A stretch of 64,000 bases of DNA, from NCBI RefSeq assembly GCF_029937755.1, contig NZ_JAPYPG010000004.1, forward strand, positions 124,001 through 188,000, given 5' to 3'. The notes beneath the pieces are model-generated. The model ran no database searches. It had not been told where the DNA came from and saw nothing but the letters and a program-made list of their open reading frames with translations. Both the position numbers and the translations under genes were made by a program. This document shows, piece by piece, positions 9,398 through 18,103 of this stretch. This stretch comes from Henriciella sp. (lineage in GTDB: Bacteria; Pseudomonadota; Alphaproteobacteria; Caulobacterales; Hyphomonadaceae). Position 1 is the first letter of the stretch. Each line of letters opens with the position of its first letter.

Positions 9398-9733
9398 TCA
9401 GCCGCCTGAGACCTGATCCTCGGAATGCATCGCGCTCCTGAGTGCCTGCTTTGCCACTTCCAGCTTTGCGCGTCTCTGATGAAGGGCCTCGCGCACCTCG
9501 TCGGCCTGCTTCATCAGGTGATCGGAGTGACCGAAGCGCATCGAGAGGGCGAAATCTTCATACCCCGCCCCCGTCTCATCCAGAGCTGCGAGCGCTTCGA
9601 GCAGGCGCGCCAGCCGCTTCTCTTCCGCCATGACGTCCGCTTTCGCCTGCGCGAAGACCTGCTCGGCCTTCTGGCGTTTCAGCGAGACGAGTTTCTGCAA
9701 GGTCTGGTCAGGCCTGATCATCGCGCGGCTCAC
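9398..9733 (-). CDS. fliJ: FliJ-like flagellar export coiled-coil protein
   Basis: A 111-residue, almost entirely helical and highly charged protein with a heptad-like pattern, the size and character of FliJ. FliJ escorts export substrates and docks the FliI ATPase ring on FlhA. Sequence identity alone is weak for this family, so the call rests on length, coiled-coil nature and its place as the last gene of the flgBC-fliE-fliQ-flhA-fliR-flhB operon. The GTG start at 9733 overlaps the flhB stop by 4 bp (GTGA); an ATG at 9721 is an alternative. Other small export chaperones cannot be excluded. Confidence 0.6.
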   Translation of the reverse strand: MSRAMIRPDQTLQKLVSLKRQKAEQVFAQAKADVMAEEKRLARLLEALAALDETGAGYEDFALSMRFGHSDHLMKQADEVREALHQRRAKLEVAKQALRSAMHSEDQVSGG

Positions 9734-10803
9734 ATATGCTCTTTCAGACGCTCGGCGAAACTGATTGCAGCGGCAACGGCGGCGAAGTGCTCGGCATGGA
9801 TCTCCTCATCGATATCGATGAGCCGGTAGATCGAGCGGGCTGCCGGCGGGTCGCGATGGATGGGGACATTGTTGGTGATCGCGATCTCGCGGATCTTGGC
9901 CGCCAGATGGTCCACGCCTTTGGCAACGCAGACCGGCGCCTTGCCGCTTTCCGGATCCCATTTCAGGGCGACGGCATAGTGCTCCGGGTTGACCATGACG
10001 ACGCTGGCCGACTTCACATTGCCCAGCATCTCGCTGCGGGAAATCTTCGTCGCTTTCTCGCGGCGCTGCTGCTTGAGTTGCGGGTCGCCTTCCGACTGCT
10101 TCATCTCCTTCTTCATGTCCTCGCGCGTCATTTTCAGCTTGTTGGCGTGGAGCTGTTTCTGCAGTGGCAGGTCGACGGCAGCGAGGACGAAATAGAAGGC
10201 GCCAAAGAGCGTGAAGAGCAGCATCACCTGCGAGAAGGTGAACTGGAAGAACTGCCCCTTCTGGACGGCACTGGAGCCGTAATAGTTCTGCACGAAGTGC
10301 CACAGGAAGACCGACGCGATGAGCCCGGCAAACAGCATCTTCGCGGTGTCCTTCAGAAAGTCGAGCAGGCCCTTCGGCCCGTACTTCTTCTTCAGGTTTT
10401 CCGCTGGTGACAGCTTCTTCGCATCCGGCTTGATCTTCTTGGCGGAGAACGCGATCGCGCGCTGGACGACGAGCGCGATCAAGACAAAGGCAAACACCAT
10501 CACGAAGAGCGGCGCGAAACTCATCAGGAGGCCCGCGACCCAGCGCTCCGCCTGTGCCCCGCCGCCGGAGAATATGTCGTTGGAATAGGCATCGGCATGG
10601 TAAAAGAGCGAGGACATCTGCGCGAAGACCTCGCCAGCAAAGGTTGCGCTGTAGGCAAAGGCCGCGAGGATCATGCCCGCGATCAGCGCAAAGGTGTTGG
10701 TCTCCTTGGACTGCGGAACATCGCCGTCCTTGCGTGCCTCCCTGAGACGCTGCTCAGTGGCTTCGAACTCCTTTTCGCCACTCTGTTCATTCTCCTCGGC
10801 CAT
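9730..10803 (-). CDS. flhB: Flagellar export gate switch protein FlhB
   Basis: This 357-residue inner-membrane protein controls the switch of export substrates from rod/hook to filament type. It has an acidic N-terminus (EKEFEATEQRLREARKDGDV), four membrane helices (about residues 36-55, 88-112, 150-170, 188-210) and a cytoplasmic C domain containing KMTREDMKKEMKQSEGDP. The autocleavage loop, NPTH in most homologues, reads NPEH here (residues 272-275, bases 9979-9990), so the asparagine and proline needed for cleavage are kept but the threonine is replaced. The start directly follows the fliR stop codon. Confidence 0.96.
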   Translation of the reverse strand: MAEENEQSGEKEFEATEQRLREARKDGDVPQSKETNTFALIAGMILAAFAYSATFAGEVFAQMSSLFYHADAYSNDIFSGGGAQAERWVAGLLMSFAPLFVMVFAFVLIALVVQRAIAFSAKKIKPDAKKLSPAENLKKKYGPKGLLDFLKDTAKMLFAGLIASVFLWHFVQNYYGSSAVQKGQFFQFTFSQVMLLFTLFGAFYFVLAAVDLPLQKQLHANKLKMTREDMKKEMKQSEGDPQLKQQRREKATKISRSEMLGNVKSASVVMVNPEHYAVALKWDPESGKAPVCVAKGVDHLAAKIREIAITNNVPIHRDPPAARSIYRLIDIDEEIHAEHFAAVAAAISFAERLKEHM

Positions 10804-11559
10804 CTACAGCCACCCCACCAGTGAGGGCACGCGGTCCAGCCAGACCATGAGCATGGTCGTGATGGAGGCGGTTAGCAGGATCAGCCCTGCCCCGATCATG
10901 AAGGGGGCGCCGACAAAGGCGACCATGAGCGAGGGCAGCGCCTTGTTAATGAAGCCCAGGCAGATGTTGTAGAGCAGGTTGATCGCCACGAATGGCCAGG
11001 CGAGCAACACGGCGAAGGTAAAGGCATCGAAGCTCGAATTGATCAGGAAGGTCACATCGATCTCCGACAGGGCCCCCGCCGGGATTTCACCATAGAGCTG
11101 GGCCAGCCGCGCGACGACGCTGATATGGTAATCCATCGACAGCAGGAGCGCGGTGCCGGCCATGGAAAGCATGTTCGCCGTCAGCGTCTGCGCTTCTGTC
11201 TCCAGCGCAATACCGAGCATCTGGGCCAGCCCGATGACCTGCGCGATCAGGGTGCCGGCAATCGAGAGCATCCAGATCGACAACCGGAGCAGAATGCCGA
11301 GGAAAAGCCCGATCACCGCTTCCGATATCATCAGGCTGAAAAAGGTGGTGAGGCTCGCAGTATCCGGCTGGCCGATGACCCCGGCGGTTGCAAAGGCGAA
11401 GGCAACCGCGAGCAAGACAGCACCGCGCACCCGGACCGGCACGGTCTGCTCGCCGATCCCCGGCATCAGGAAGACGACGAAGGACAGCCGCGCAACGATC
11501 ACCATGAGAAGGGCAATCCACGCGGTGAGTTCAGCGGTGAGAACGCCGCTGTCAGGCAT
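10804..11559 (-). CDS. fliR: Flagellar export gate protein FliR
   Basis: A 251-residue polytopic protein of the FliP/FliQ/FliR core of the flagellar type III export gate. The family features are visible: RLSFVVFLMPGIGEQTVPVRVR in the first loop (read in two adjoining parts), QVIGLAQMLGIALETEAQ in the middle, and a terminal hydrophobic stretch before WLDRVPSLVGWL. About six hydrophobic segments are present. Its ATG shares one base with the flhA stop (TGATG) and its stop abuts the flhB start, giving a tightly coupled fliQ-flhA-fliR-flhB export module. Confidence 0.96.
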   Translation of the reverse strand: MPDSGVLTAELTAWIALLMVIVARLSFVVFLMPGIGEQTVPVRVRGAVLLAVAFAFATAGVIGQPDTASLTTFFSLMISEAVIGLFLGILLRLSIWMLSIAGTLIAQVIGLAQMLGIALETEAQTLTANMLSMAGTALLLSMDYHISVVARLAQLYGEIPAGALSEIDVTFLINSSFDAFTFAVLLAWPFVAINLLYNICLGFINKALPSLMVAFVGAPFMIGAGLILLTASITTMLMVWLDRVPSLVGWL

Positions 11560-13637
11560 CAGACCACGCCGACGATATAGGGCTTGCTCTTCGAGCCGAT
11601 CTCCTCATAGGCCAGCACGGAATTGCGGATGCCCTTGCTGGCCAGCACAGTCTGAAGGAAGCGGCGCCGGCGCGACGAGGTCGCCACAGCCGCCACAACG
11701 CCCTTCTGGGCGGCCTCGTTGAGTTTCGACTGCACCGACGTCGTCAGCTCGCCAAACAGGTCCGGCGGCAGGGCGATGTCGGACTGGCCATCATCCTTGT
11801 TGACCTCATGCTCGCTGAAGCGCTGCTCCCAGTTTGCCGAGAGCTGCAGCAGCGGCAGGCGGCCTTGCGTGTCCTGCAGGCGGTCGACGATCTGAAAGCC
11901 GAGGCGCTGACGGACCATCTCGACGATGCGATGCGGATTGTTGGACTGGGCCTTCACTTCGGCGACCGTCTCGATGATCAGGAACAGATTGCGGATGGAG
12001 ACGCGCTCCTCCAGCAGCAGACGCAGCACGGTCAACAGCAGCTCCGGCGAGACCTTGCCGGGGATGTATTCATCAAGGAAGCGCTGGTTGGCGGAGGCGC
12101 GTTCCGGATCGCTCAGGCGGGTCAGCGCGTCGAGCGTGTCGAGCATCACCATGCGGGTGAAGACGAGCGAGAAATTGTTCTGGATGACTTCCAGCATGTG
12201 GGTGGCGAGCACCTCGGTCGCCTCGACAGCGGGAATGCCGGCGGCGGCGAGTTCCTGCTTCTGCCCATTGGTGAGCCAGCGGGCATCAGCCTTGTAGACC
12301 GGTTCCTTCACCTTCTCGCCCTGCAGGTGTGGCAGCTGATTGTCTTCCATCAGCGCCAGAACGGAGCCCGGCCGCAGCGTGCCGCCATCGACCTTAACGC
12401 CCTGGATACGGATGCGATAATCATTCTTCTTGAGCGTCGGATTGTCCGTCATGCGGATGGACGGCAGGACAAAACCATACTCTTCCGCGATATAGCGGCG
12501 GATCTTGTCGATCCGGCTCTCGAAGCCGCCAGCGCCCTGCAGCACCATGCTGACGAGATCGGGCGCCACTTCGAGGTGGATTTCGTCGGAATAGATGGAA
12601 TCCCCGATCTTCGCAGCCGGGGCCTCTTCGGTCTCCTGACCCTGCTCGGCTTCGGCTGCCTTGGCGTCCGCGGTACGGCGGATCAGCCAGGAGGACGCGC
12701 CAAAACCGGCGGCCGCCAGCATGAAGGGGATAAAGGGCAGGCCCGGCAGCAGCGCAAAGACACCGAGAATACCCGCAACGATCATCAGCGCCGTCGCATT
12801 CCCGGCGAGCTGCTTGCCAAGCGCTTCGTCAATCGCGCCGTCATCCTTGCCCTTGGACAGCAGCAGCGCAGCGGAGACGGAGACGATCACGGCCGGGATC
12901 TGCGAGACGAGACCGTCACCGACCGTCAGGATGGAATAATTGCTCAGCGCCTCGGTGAAGGAGAGCTGGTGGGTAAACATGCCGAAGCCGATACCCGCGA
13001 CAAGGTTGAGCGCGGTGATGAGCAGGCCGGCAATGGCGTCACCTTTCACGAACTTCGACGCACCATCGAGCGACCCGAGGAAGGAGGCTTCCTCCTGCTC
13101 CTTCTGGCGGCGCATCTTTGCTTCTTCGTGGCTGATCGCGCCGACGGCGAGGTCTGAGTCGATGGCAAGCTGCTTGCCGGGCATGGCATCGAGGGCAAAC
13201 CGCGCGCCGACCTCGGCCATCCGGCCCGCACCCTTGGTGATGACCATGAAGTTCACGATCACCAGGACGCCGAACACAACGAGGCCGACAAACAAATTGC
13301 CGCCCATGATGAACATGGCGAAGCCCTCGATCACACCGCCAGCAGCATCCGTCCCGGTATGACCGTCAGAAATGATCAGCTTGGTCGAGGACACGTTGAG
13401 CGCCAGCCGCAGGATCAGCGATGCCAGCAGCACACTGGGAAAGGACGAGAAATCAAGCGGCCTCTCGATAAAGATCGAGGTGGTGAAAATCAGGATCGCG
13501 AAGGCGAAGGAGAGGGTCAGCCCGATGTCCATCACCCAGGCCGGGACTGGCAGCACCATGACCAGGATGACCATCATCAGGCCGATCGCCAGCAAGGCGG
13601 TCGGCTTGGAGAGGTCGAAGAGTCTCACATTCGGCAT
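11559..13637 (-). CDS. flhA: Flagellar export gate protein FlhA
   Basis: This 692-residue protein forms the nonameric export gate that receives substrate-chaperone complexes. About eight N-terminal membrane helices (to residue ~320) are followed by a charged linker and the four-subdomain cytoplasmic part. The FHIPEP signature region is recognisable in the cytosolic loop after the fourth helix (GRMAEVGARFALDAMPGKQ, then KMRRQKEQEEASFLGSLDGA). The length is normal for the family. It lies between fliQ (15 bp upstream) and fliR (1-bp overlap). Confidence 0.97.
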   Translation of the reverse strand: MPNVRLFDLSKPTALLAIGLMMVILVMVLPVPAWVMDIGLTLSFAFAILIFTTSIFIERPLDFSSFPSVLLASLILRLALNVSSTKLIISDGHTGTDAAGGVIEGFAMFIMGGNLFVGLVVFGVLVIVNFMVITKGAGRMAEVGARFALDAMPGKQLAIDSDLAVGAISHEEAKMRRQKEQEEASFLGSLDGASKFVKGDAIAGLLITALNLVAGIGFGMFTHQLSFTEALSNYSILTVGDGLVSQIPAVIVSVSAALLLSKGKDDGAIDEALGKQLAGNATALMIVAGILGVFALLPGLPFIPFMLAAAGFGASSWLIRRTADAKAAEAEQGQETEEAPAAKIGDSIYSDEIHLEVAPDLVSMVLQGAGGFESRIDKIRRYIAEEYGFVLPSIRMTDNPTLKKNDYRIRIQGVKVDGGTLRPGSVLALMEDNQLPHLQGEKVKEPVYKADARWLTNGQKQELAAAGIPAVEATEVLATHMLEVIQNNFSLVFTRMVMLDTLDALTRLSDPERASANQRFLDEYIPGKVSPELLLTVLRLLLEERVSIRNLFLIIETVAEVKAQSNNPHRIVEMVRQRLGFQIVDRLQDTQGRLPLLQLSANWEQRFSEHEVNKDDGQSDIALPPDLFGELTTSVQSKLNEAAQKGVVAAVATSSRRRRFLQTVLASKGIRNSVLAYEEIGSKSKPYIVGVV

Positions 13638-13652
13638 GAAGCGCGTCGGTCC

Positions 13653-13916
13653 CTAACTGGCCACGAGCGGAAGGATGGAATTGTTGAACAGGTCGAGCGC
13701 GATCCGCGTCATGTAGCCGAGCGTCAGGAAGATGACGACGACCACGGCGAAGATCTTCGGCACGAAGGTCAGCGTCATTTCCTGAATGGAGGTCAGCGCC
13801 TGCAACAGGCCCACAACAAAACCGAGAATGAGCGTCACCGACAGGATCGGCAGGCTCATTAGCACGGCGGACCAGAGTGCGCTCCGGAGGACTTCAAAGA
13901 TCGCGAGTTCGGTCAT
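13653..13916 (-). CDS. fliQ: Flagellar export gate protein FliQ
   Basis: An 87-residue protein with two membrane helices and the FliQ-type arrangement: a short amphipathic N-terminus, a first helix (LPILSVTLILGFVVGLLQAL), the conserved TSIQEMTLTFVPKI loop, and a second helix ending in FNNSILPLVAS. FliQ subunits pack around FliP/FliR to form the export channel. The gene lies between fliE (6 bp away) and flhA (15 bp away) on the same strand. Confidence 0.96.
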   Translation of the reverse strand: MTELAIFEVLRSALWSAVLMSLPILSVTLILGFVVGLLQALTSIQEMTLTFVPKIFAVVVVIFLTLGYMTRIALDLFNNSILPLVAS

Positions 13917-13922
13917 GAAGGC

Positions 13923-14219
13923 CTAGACCGGCATCCTCAGCAGTTCCTGATAGGCTTCGACAACCTTGTCGCGAATGGTCACCGCAGCGTCGAGAACGAG
14001 CTCGGCATTGGCGAGCGCCTCGACCATGGCGTGCGGATCGGCACCGGAAACAGCCGTGTCTACGGCGGTCTTTTCGGCCTGCTCGATTGTCGCCTTGAAG
14101 TCGGCGAAGCTTTCGGCGACCGGGTTCTTGCCCTCTTCGGCTGCCGGCGATGGCCCCTTGGCCTGAGCCGACTTTACGGAATTCAGCGCGGCATATGCAT
14201 TGAAGCTGACATCAGCCAT
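13923..14219 (-). CDS. fliE: Flagellar MS-ring/rod adaptor FliE
   Basis: This 98-residue protein matches FliE, the most proximal rod component that joins the MS ring to the rod and opens rod export. The C-terminal half carries the family pattern ADPHAMVEALANAELVLDAA followed by AVTIRDKVVEAYQELLRMPV. It sits between flgC and fliQ in the order found in many alphaproteobacteria. The start ATG at 14219 is 10 bp downstream of flgC. Confidence 0.95.
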   Translation of the reverse strand: MADVSFNAYAALNSVKSAQAKGPSPAAEEGKNPVAESFADFKATIEQAEKTAVDTAVSGADPHAMVEALANAELVLDAAVTIRDKVVEAYQELLRMPV

Positions 14220-14229
14220 CTAACCCCTC

Positions 14230-14613
14230 CTATCGTCTCAGAACATCCAGCAGCGAGCGGTACATAGACCGGGCCTGCTGGAAGGAATTCAGATTGGCCT
14301 CATAGCTGCGATTGGCTTCGCGCATGTCGGCCATTTCGGTCACAACCTGGACGTTGGAGAGCGTGACATAGCCCTGGTCGTTGGCCATCGGGTGGGCCGG
14401 ATCGTAGCGCTCCTCGCCCTCCGCCTCATCAAGCTGGACGCGGGTCGCCTTGAAGGCATTCGCCCCGCTCTGCGGGCCATCGACCACAAGCACCTTGCGC
14501 TTGTAGCCTGGCGTGTCGGCGTTGGAGATGTTCTGCGAGGTGACGTCGAGGCGCTTGGACTGGAAGTCCATGCCTGCGAGCGCCTGCATCATCGTGGCCT
14601 TGAGTGAATTCAT
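14230..14613 (-). CDS. flgC: Flagellar proximal rod protein FlgC
   Basis: A 127-residue rod protein. It has the N-terminal rod signature (RLDVTSQNISNADTPGYKRK), the YDPAHPMANDQGYVTLSNV strand region common to FlgC, and the C-terminal helix with MREANRSYEANLNSFQQAR. FlgC assembles with FlgB and FlgF into the proximal rod after export through the flagellar gate. It follows flgB by 13 bp on the same strand, and it lacks a cleaved signal peptide, as expected. Confidence 0.96.
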   Translation of the reverse strand: MNSLKATMMQALAGMDFQSKRLDVTSQNISNADTPGYKRKVLVVDGPQSGANAFKATRVQLDEAEGEERYDPAHPMANDQGYVTLSNVQVVTEMADMREANRSYEANLNSFQQARSMYRSLLDVLRR

Positions 14614-14626
14614 TCCTCAGTCCCTC

Positions 14627-14998
14627 CTACATCTTCTTGCCGATGGCCGACCTGAGGAGGTCGAGCGACTTGGTATAGACAGTGACCGCCATCTCGTGCT
14701 GGCCGACCGCATCGGCTGCCTTGAAGACTTCCTGCTCGATATCGACGGTATTGCCGTTCGGCGAGGCGCCATCCTCAATGTCGTGGGTGCGGAAGCCTCT
14801 CGACTCCATCCCCATCGCCTGGCTTGAGGAGGTCCGTGTGAGATAGTCCTGGAAAGACTCGATCTCGCTGGCCTTGTAGCCCGGCTCATCGGCGCGCGCG
14901 ATGTTGGTCGCGGCCACGCGCTGGCTCTCCGCGGAATGGCGGGCCATGGCGCTGTAGATCTTGAAGATGTCCAGATTCGAAATCACGGGCGGAATCAT
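14627..14998 (-). CDS. flgB: Flagellar proximal rod protein FlgB
   Basis: A 123-residue rod protein and the first gene of the flgBC-fliE-fliQ-flhA-fliR-flhB-fliJ operon. It shows the rod N-terminal pattern (RHSAESQRVAATNIARADEP, GYKASEIESF) and the C-terminal helix VGQHEMAVTVYTKSLDLLRS. The central NTVDIEQEVFKAAD segment is typical of FlgB. The start at 14998 faces fliI across a 73-bp AT-richer spacer that probably carries divergent promoters. The spacer contains two TTAA half-boxes (near 15003 and 15046) but no convincing full CtrA box. Confidence 0.95.
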   Translation of the reverse strand: MIPPVISNLDIFKIYSAMARHSAESQRVAATNIARADEPGYKASEIESFQDYLTRTSSSQAMGMESRGFRTHDIEDGASPNGNTVDIEQEVFKAADAVGQHEMAVTVYTKSLDLLRSAIGKKM

Positions 14999-15071
14999 CC
15001 TGGTTAACTGTTTGGAAAAACTGCCCGTCTAATTTGAACAAAAAGTTAATGAATCGGCGGGATCTGTTTAC

Positions 15072-16397
15072 ATGTTGCAGACTGTGCAAAAGAGGCCACA
15101 CCAATTGTTCCGCCTTTGGGGGACAGTGACGGACGTTGCGCCGGGCATGATAAAGATCGCCGGCATCAGCCAGGTCGCCGGCATCGGCAACGAGATCACG
15201 CTGACGACACCGGACGGGCCGGTGCATGGCGAGATCCTTTCGGTCAATGACGAACGCGCCACCGCCCTGCTCTTTCGCGATTCAGACGCTGTGCGCATTG
15301 GCGACAAGGTCGAGGTGGAGCGCGAGGCGCGCGTCACGCCGGGGGATCACTGGCTCGGCCAGATCGTCAATTATCGCGGCGAGATCGTCGCCGAAAACCC
15401 GGCGCTGGCGCCGCCGGGCCTGAAGAGCCGGCGCCTTCATGCGGCCCCGCCATCCGCCCACGCCCGCAAAGGGCTCGGGGAGCGGATGAGTACGGGCTGG
15501 ATGATCACCGACACGATCCTGCCCATATGCCGGGGCCAGCGCCTCGGCCTGTTCGCAGGTTCCGGCATCGGTAAATCGACCTTTCTCGGCGGACTGGCTG
15601 GGGGGATCGAGGCTGACCGCGTCGTCATCGGCCTGATCGGGGAGCGCTCGCGCGAGGTCAACGAGTTCGTCACGCGCACGCTGTCGCCGGAAACGCTGGA
15701 ACGGACGGTTGTCGTGGCCGCCACCGCCAGCGAACCGCCGGGCGCCAAGAAACGCGCGGCCTATTGCGCCATGGCCACGGCGGAGCATTTCCGCGACGAG
15801 GGCCGCCAGGTGCTGCTCCTGTTCGATTCCATCACCCGCTTTGCCGAAGCCCACCGCGAAACAGCCCTTGTGGCCGGCGAGACCCCCGCGCTGAACGCCT
15901 TCCCGCCCTCCACTGTGCGCACGATTGCCGAACTGGCGGAACGCGCCGGGCCCGGCACCGAGGCGCAGGGCGACATCACGGCGGTCTTTTCTGTGCTGGT
16001 TGCAGGCTCCGACATGGAGGAGCCCGTCGCCGATATGGTGCGGGGCATCCTGGACGGCCACATCATCATGGACCGGCGTATCGCCGACCGTGGGCGCTAT
16101 CCTGCCATCGACGTGTTGCGCAGTGTCTCGCGCTCCCTGCCGCGCGCTGCATCAGAGGATGAAAACACACTGATCAAGGAATACCGGCGCACACTCTCGC
16201 TCTATGAGGAAATCGCGCCGATGCTGCGCGCCAATCTCTATGAACGCGGCCACGATCCGCAGGGTGACCGGTCGATCGATCTCTTCCCGCATCTCGACGG
16301 CTTCGTGTCACTCAAGAACGAGCACGGCATCCCGATCGCGTTCGATTTACTGAAAAGCCTTCTGGAGTCCGGCAACAAGCCTAACGAAGCAGGCTGA
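15072..16397 (+). CDS. fliI: Flagellar export ATPase FliI
   Basis: A 441-residue F1-like ATPase that energises unloading of export substrates. An N-terminal beta-barrel domain is followed by the catalytic core with Walker A GLFAGSGIGKST (residues 159-170), the GLIGERSREVNEFV strand, Walker B VLLLFDSITRFAEAHRE and the C-terminal helical domain. It is transcribed alone in the plus direction, divergent from flgB and convergent with the DUF1217 gene, whose 3' end overlaps it by 17 bp (16381-16397). FliH is encoded some 22 kb away. Confidence 0.96.
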   Translation: MLQTVQKRPHQLFRLWGTVTDVAPGMIKIAGISQVAGIGNEITLTTPDGPVHGEILSVNDERATALLFRDSDAVRIGDKVEVEREARVTPGDHWLGQIVNYRGEIVAENPALAPPGLKSRRLHAAPPSAHARKGLGERMSTGWMITDTILPICRGQRLGLFAGSGIGKSTFLGGLAGGIEADRVVIGLIGERSREVNEFVTRTLSPETLERTVVVAATASEPPGAKKRAAYCAMATAEHFRDEGRQVLLLFDSITRFAEAHRETALVAGETPALNAFPPSTVRTIAELAERAGPGTEAQGDITAVFSVLVAGSDMEEPVADMVRGILDGHIIMDRRIADRGRYPAIDVLRSVSRSLPRAASEDENTLIKEYRRTLSLYEEIAPMLRANLYERGHDPQGDRSIDLFPHLDGFVSLKNEHGIPIAFDLLKSLLESGNKPNEAG

Positions 16398-17220
16398 GGA
16401 AGAGGTTCTCGCTCGCCTGCGCGCCGAAGCCCGATCCCGAGCCGCCCAGCAGGGTGAGCGCAGCATAGCCCGGCGTTGTGGCTGACGGGCCCTTATTGAT
16501 CGATTCCATTGCGTGATAGCGCTGGATGACCTTGTCCATCTTCTCCGGCTCGGCAAGCTCGGAGATGTCGGTGATACCGACCTTGCTCTGAAGCTGTTCC
16601 TTCAGGATTTGCGCCTGCCGGTCGATGTCGAGCTTGGTGAAATCCGAAGGCAGGCCGAGCGCGGTTTCCATGACGGTACGCATCGGCACATTGCCGAGCA
16701 AACGGTACAGCTTGGCGTTCTCGCTGGAGCTGGAGCCCGCGATTTCGACGATCTTCTTCTGATAGTTCAGGCTCAGACGCATGCTGTTGTCAACATCGCC
16801 AACGGCCTCGCGGAACGCCGCGGACTCGAACTTGTCGGCAAGCTCCAGCGCGGCCTCTTCCGTCAGGGCGATCTTGCCGTCCTGAAGTTTGAAGACCTTG
16901 GAGAAATTCGTGTAGTCGGGATTGTTGAGCCGCTGGAGAAATGTGCTCTCCGGGTCAGCGGCTTCCTCGACAACCTTGCGGATAAAACCGCCTTTCCATT
17001 CCTCACCACCCAGGTCGAATACCGTCAGGGACACACGCAGCAGGCGCTTGTCGGACAGGAAGGTCTCAAGCTCGACGGGCTTGGAGAACTTTTCGAGGAA
17101 ATATGAGCGGTCATTGGAGACGCTGGGGCTCTGGGAGAAACCCTCGAACTGGCGATCATAGGTCGCCTGCAGCAGCTTCCAGCCGCCGTATCCTGACATG
17201 GGGATGGCGGGCTGGAACAT
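16381..17220 (-). CDS. DUF1217 flagellar-associated protein
   Basis: A 279-residue helical protein of the DUF1217 family, which in alphaproteobacteria occurs almost only inside flagellar clusters and whose role is unsettled. Family features are the early SVSNDRSYFLEKFSKPVELE, the VFDLGGEEWKGGFIRKVVEE block and repeated helical modules. ATG 17220 is chosen, 5 bp after the flbT stop; the open frame extends upstream into flbT but without a ribosome site. It is the last gene of the flagellin-flaF-flbT row. Its tail overlaps the convergent fliI by 17 bp. Confidence 0.85.
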   Translation of the reverse strand: MFQPAIPMSGYGGWKLLQATYDRQFEGFSQSPSVSNDRSYFLEKFSKPVELETFLSDKRLLRVSLTVFDLGGEEWKGGFIRKVVEEAADPESTFLQRLNNPDYTNFSKVFKLQDGKIALTEEAALELADKFESAAFREAVGDVDNSMRLSLNYQKKIVEIAGSSSSENAKLYRLLGNVPMRTVMETALGLPSDFTKLDIDRQAQILKEQLQSKVGITDISELAEPEKMDKVIQRYHAMESINKGPSATTPGYAALTLLGGSGSGFGAQASENLFLSLLR

Positions 17221-17225
17221 CGCCT

Positions 17226-17648
17226 TCAGGCTACCTTGCGCTCGGACATCAGTTCGCCATGGCGCAGCAGCTCCGCCTCGAGGGAGACGATGTGCTTGAG
17301 ATGGCAAAGGGCTGAATAATAGTTGCCGCGGTCGATCATTTTACGCAGCACGGGGATCATGCGCGGATCGATGGTTGCGAAGACATCTTCAAGCGCATCG
17401 CATTCCTTGCCCAGCGCCTCGAGGACGTTCTCCTCCTCGAGATCGCCGGTGATGAGAAGCTGGATGGCATAGTAGACCTGCTTGACGGGCGTATTGACCT
17501 CGTCCGGCCGTAGCGCATCGCGGCAGCGCAGCACGCGCGCATCACCATCGGTGACCCTCAGGCTGCTCGCCTTGTCGCCGTTTTCCAGTGTTGCGCCGTT
17601 GATGACGACACGCTCGCCCGGAGCGAGCTTGAGTACCAGACCTGACAT
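17226..17648 (-). CDS. flbT: Flagellin post-transcriptional regulator FlbT
   Basis: A 140-residue FlbT homologue. In Caulobacter FlbT binds the 5' leader of flagellin mRNA and restrains its translation or stability until hook completion. The family pattern is clear: LKLAPGERVVINGATLENGD at the start, KQVYYAIQLLITGDLEEEN in the middle, and the helical NYYSALCHLKHIVSLE near the end. It directly follows flaF (adjacent stop and start codons) and the flagellin gene. A candidate RNA target is the paired hairpins in the flagellin leader at 19406-19433. Confidence 0.95.
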   Translation of the reverse strand: MSGLVLKLAPGERVVINGATLENGDKASSLRVTDGDARVLRCRDALRPDEVNTPVKQVYYAIQLLITGDLEEENVLEALGKECDALEDVFATIDPRMIPVLRKMIDRGNYYSALCHLKHIVSLEAELLRHGELMSERKVA

Positions 17649-18038
17649 TTAAGCCGCCTCCCCTGCATCGGCCTGACCGGTCTGCCCGGAAAGGCCCTGC
17701 ATGATCGTTTCATTGATATCGATGAGGTCCTGCAGCTCTTCGGAGCCGCCGAGCACGCGATGACTGATACGGCGAACGGATTCTGCCAGGATAATCAGAC
17801 TGCGCCTGAGGTTGGCGTCGAGCTGGTTTTGCTCGTTCATCAGGTCGGTCGACAGGAGCGTCCAGAGCTGGAGGTTCCGGTCAATGGCGTCGGCCCATTC
17901 GGGCGCGGGTACATCTTCATTCTGGGAGACATGCTGAAGAGACTGCGTGATCTCGCGGAACAGGGCGTATTCGACTTGTTTGTCACTCGCGGTACGGTTG
18001 GTGACTTCGCCGTACGCCTTGTAAGCCAGCTGGTGCAT
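17649..18038 (-). CDS. flaF: Flagellar regulator/chaperone FlaF
   Basis: A 129-residue FlaF protein, required for flagellin synthesis and secretion and acting opposite to FlbT in Caulobacter. Recognisable segments are AYGEVTNRTASDKQVEYALF at the start, NLQLWTLLSTDLMNEQNQL in the middle and LRRSLIILAESVRRISHRVL, all typical of the family. It lies between the flagellin gene and flbT on the same strand, separated from flagellin by a strong hairpin. That hairpin may partly insulate flaF-flbT from the abundant flagellin transcript. Confidence 0.94.
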   Translation of the reverse strand: MHQLAYKAYGEVTNRTASDKQVEYALFREITQSLQHVSQNEDVPAPEWADAIDRNLQLWTLLSTDLMNEQNQLDANLRRSLIILAESVRRISHRVLGGSEELQDLIDINETIMQGLSGQTGQADAGEAA

Positions 18039-18055
18039 TTCCCCTCACTTCAACT

Positions 18056-18090
18056 CTAATAAAATGATCCGGGCGCGCGAGGCGCCCGGA
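18056..18090 (-). terminator. Hairpin with T-rich tail after the flagellin gene
   Basis: On the minus strand, immediately after the flagellin stop, a perfect 9-bp stem (TCCGGGCGC / GCGCCCGGA, bases 18068-18090, 5-nt loop) is followed by the T-rich TCATTTTATT. This fits an intrinsic terminator, probably leaky because flaF begins only 18 bp beyond it. It would let flagellin mRNA greatly exceed flaF-flbT mRNA, or protect its 3' end. Confidence 0.75.
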
Positions 18091-18103
18091 CCGATAGGCT
18101 GTC

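Noticed and set aside
11808-13157. Long 449-codon frame antisense to flhA, and similar long antisense frames elsewhere (for example 1514-2377, 44766-46502)
   Set aside because: These are shadow frames of strongly supported genes, rich in Arg/His/Gln and Gly, with no domain or start signal.
15045-15071. Sigma-28-like TAAA...GCCGAT reading toward flgB
   Set aside because: The gap between the two elements is much shorter than the ~11 bp needed.
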